Source of the DNA: Mermis nigrescens
Taxonomy: Eukaryota > Nematoda > Enoplea > Mermithida > Mermithidae
NCBI GenBank assembly: GCA_036768485.1
Contig: JAVLUZ010000652.1
Location: 62,001-126,000 of the forward strand
Length of the DNA: 64,000 nucleotides
Reading direction: 5' to 3'
The notes under the pieces are model-generated. The model did no database searches. It worked only from the letters and a program-made list of their open reading frames with translations, and was not told the DNA's origin. A program made the position numbers and the translations under genes. Below are positions 61,588 through 64,000 of this stretch, in pieces; the first letter of the stretch is position 1, and each line of letters begins with the position of its first letter.

Positions 61588-64000
61588 AGCAAAGAAAAAT
61601 GCTCCAATGGAACAAACAGGACGAATTTACTTGGAATTATGCATCATTAAGGACATAAAAGGAGCAGACTAGGGACAAGATTTCTATGTATGCCTGTGAA
61701 TGTTGTAAGAAACTACTAAGAAATTAAACTTGCGCTATAAATGCAAAAAATTTGAAGCATATTATGCGGCCTGCTGAAGGAAGTTGCACCTTCGAGGTAA
61801 ACATATATAACATGAAAAGCTTATTCCTAGAAAGGAAGCGATCACTGATAAAAAAACGGCATAATGTGCATTCTTTAGCTAGCATGCCACACACTGCTGT
61901 AGGGCAGCAATTAGAAGATGGTGTGTTTGTCATAATACATTTATGAAGCCACTGACAATTAAGTAAATGGTATATTGAAAGAGAAATTTGAGATTGATAA
62001 GTCACTGAATCGGATATTAAAGCACATCAAAGCTCCCTCATAATCTCTTTTTCTGAGCCAGTGAAAGATGTTTTCCGAAGTCAAATTTTTTTCAGAAGCC
62101 GCAGAATATACTTCGATTTTTTGCGTTTTTAGCGGAAGTCTAATTCGTACTTTTTGTTCCATCGAAGCATTTTTCTTTGCTAGAACCCCGCTTGTAATTA
62201 AGATGTTTTGGGTAAATCAGTAAGTAAACACATACGGTAACATGCCACAACAATGACAGCAGTCCAAGAACGCGGGAAACAACATTCTTCTGAACATCAG
62301 CATTAACTTTTTTAAACCAGACAACTTTACCTCATTCAAACATATCAAATGTTTTAAGCGTAAACTTTATATAACTACTGGGTGTAAAGAACACTTACAC
62401 TCAGATTCGTAATCCTGACGTCATATGAGATATTTTGAGAAAAATAAAGCTTTTGCAAGGCTCTGAAACTGAAGCTGATTTCCAGTGTGAACTTTACACA
62501 ACTACTGGGTGTATAGGAAATTTGAAGTCAGATTCGTAATCCTGACCTTACGGAACATATTTTGAAAAAGTTAACGTTTTGCAACATTCTGGAAGTAAAA
62601 TAAATTCGTAATGTAAACTATGCATTAGCGATAAATGAATAGTGCAAACTCTACACAATTACTGGGTGCAGAGAAAACTAACAGTCAGATTCGTAATTCT
62701 GATGTTACATAGAACATTTTGAAAAAGATTATGCTTCCGCTACGTTCTATTGCTGAAATTAATTTTTAGTGTAACCTTTTCGCAACCAACCTTTACGTAA
62801 AATAAGTTTTGGTCGGATTCGTAATTCTGATATTACTCTGATATTACAATTAATATTTCAGAAAAAATCAACTCTCTCACAATGGTCCGAATACAAATAA
62901 ATATTAGATGTAAACCATTTTACACCAATGTTGAATGTAAGAATACGCGCCAAACTGACGTATGACGTTTGACCTCCAATACATTTTTAGACTTGTTATC
63001 ATGTCCAGACTCATCACTGAAGAAGTTGGCAGAAAAAACAAGACAGAAACACGTTTAACACCCCCGATTTTAGACTTTACATACACCTTTCAAAAAAGCT
63101 CAATATTGGTATAAATAGACACGATTTGCTGTTACGTGTACGCCTTTAAAAGTGCCTTAGTTTTTTTCTATTCGACTCACTCCGACTGCTAAACGAAAAA
63201 AAGGGGAACAAAAAATGGACAATAACGTATTTTTTCACCATCCTCCTAATTGCGAACCTATTTGAGATATTAATTAATCTAAAAAGGGAAGGAAACGTAC
63301 ATTTTCGCCCAATGTTACACCCACGATCGCGAACTCTACACCTCGGGAAGTAAATCAATATTGAGTTTTTCGAATGCAGTTTGCTGCGACGTGTAACCCA
63401 TAAGGCGTACTTTATTTTTATTTAAATCACATGTCTTGACTTATAACCGGAGAAGTTGGCGGAGAAACCTAAGACAAAAACCTGTTTTTTACACCATTTA
63501 CCAGATTGTAAATTTTAAACCCGTGGATCTAAATCCGTATTTAGTGTAGAAAAGCTTGATGGTAAAGCGAAAGTAGCCCTTGTTTTGTAATACATTTCTA
63601 TGAGGAAAAATTTCTTTGTACTCATACCCAGAGTTGTTGGCAGACAAAAAGGCCAAAATGTGTTTTTTCACCCTCAGATTCTTTACACTCTTTACACTGC
63701 CACTCTGAAAACAAGTCACTATTCAAAAAATAAAAAATTGATTTTCTGCTTACTTAATTGTCTACAATTTTTAAAAAATTAGACTAAACAGAATGCAAAA
63801 CTGAGTTAGACAAGTCGAGCGTCCGACCAAAATTTAAAAAAATCCTATATGTTATAACAATACAGTAAAACTTTTCACTCTTTACACACCGTGTATTGAT
63901 TTAAAAAATCAAAAAATACCCGCACCAAATTTTTTTATTATATATCTTTAAAAAAACCGGATATCCCAGATATGTGCCATTAGAGCTGTAGGGGGTGCAC
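61588..64000 (+). mobile_element. Element X, copy 11 (runs off the window)
   Basis: Starts AGCAAAGAAAAATGCTCC after ACT, arms about 61588-61770 and 62097-62181 (right arm shortened), then body with many TTTACAC motifs. Ends at the window edge in GCTGTAGGGGGTGCAC, about 50 bp before the expected hairpin. Confidence 0.7.

Overview
This window is non-coding-rich, AT-rich eukaryotic nuclear DNA, almost certainly from an invertebrate animal and probably an arthropod. The reasons are GT-AG introns with pyrimidine-rich acceptors, a secreted serine protease with a PAN/apple-like segment, a CR1/Jockey-type non-LTR retrotransposon, hAT-type and Helentron-type DNA elements, a tRNA-derived SINE and very long (TA)n tracts. 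There are no bacterial operons, rRNA genes or CRISPR arrays. The exact taxon cannot be fixed from the sequence alone.

The one gene that can be assembled is on the minus strand from 56829 to 30241. Six exons join with matching splice phases into a 402-codon secreted, PAN-containing chymotrypsin-fold protease. His, Asp and Ser of the triad are all in place, but two of the usual disulfides are missing as complete pairs. Its third intron (about 19 kb) holds most of the repeats of the right half. A second minus-strand gene begins at 5489-5424 with a first exon nearly identical in design (22 codons, same splice phase, similar upstream DNA). The window therefore covers part of a tandem array of paralogous proteases. 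A broken copy of the same first exon lies at 54032-54083, at the edge of a Helentron-like element.

The rest is mobile and repetitive DNA. The dominant family, here called element X, has at least ten full or partial copies: 6871-10144, 10835-14167, 19014-21767, 21855-24098 (interrupted), 24905-25665, 25989-29471, 36513-38849, 38850-40387, 40624-44588, 47794-51133 and 61588-64000. One end is a foldback module (a core of about 450 bp in the complete X1 and X2 copies, between inverted repeats of about 180 bp). The other end is a short GC-rich hairpin. Between them is a non-coding body full of the palindrome GTGTAAACTTTACAC. The core of the foldback module is in opposite orientation in different copies, as if flipped by recombination between its inverted repeats.

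Layout: 1-5423 AAGATA-type hAT element and older repeats; 5424-5585 first exon and promoter of gene 2; 6600-14730 a CR1 fossil split by X1, followed by X2 flanked by inverted minisatellites; 14990-18880 R1 MITE-like repeats and a hAT element with an 8-bp target duplication; 19014-29471 X copies in both orientations with a SINE; 30241-31295 last two exons; 32040-33400 degenerate GCGC-box tandem repeats; 35273-35538 exon 4; 36513-54030 a dense block of X copies, five (TA)n tracts in all up to 54569, and three Helentron-like elements, including a duplicated X-TA-Helentron cassette with a 7170-bp offset; 54575-56829 exons 3, 2 and 1; 57700-61580 old repeats; 61588-64000 another X copy cut by the window end.
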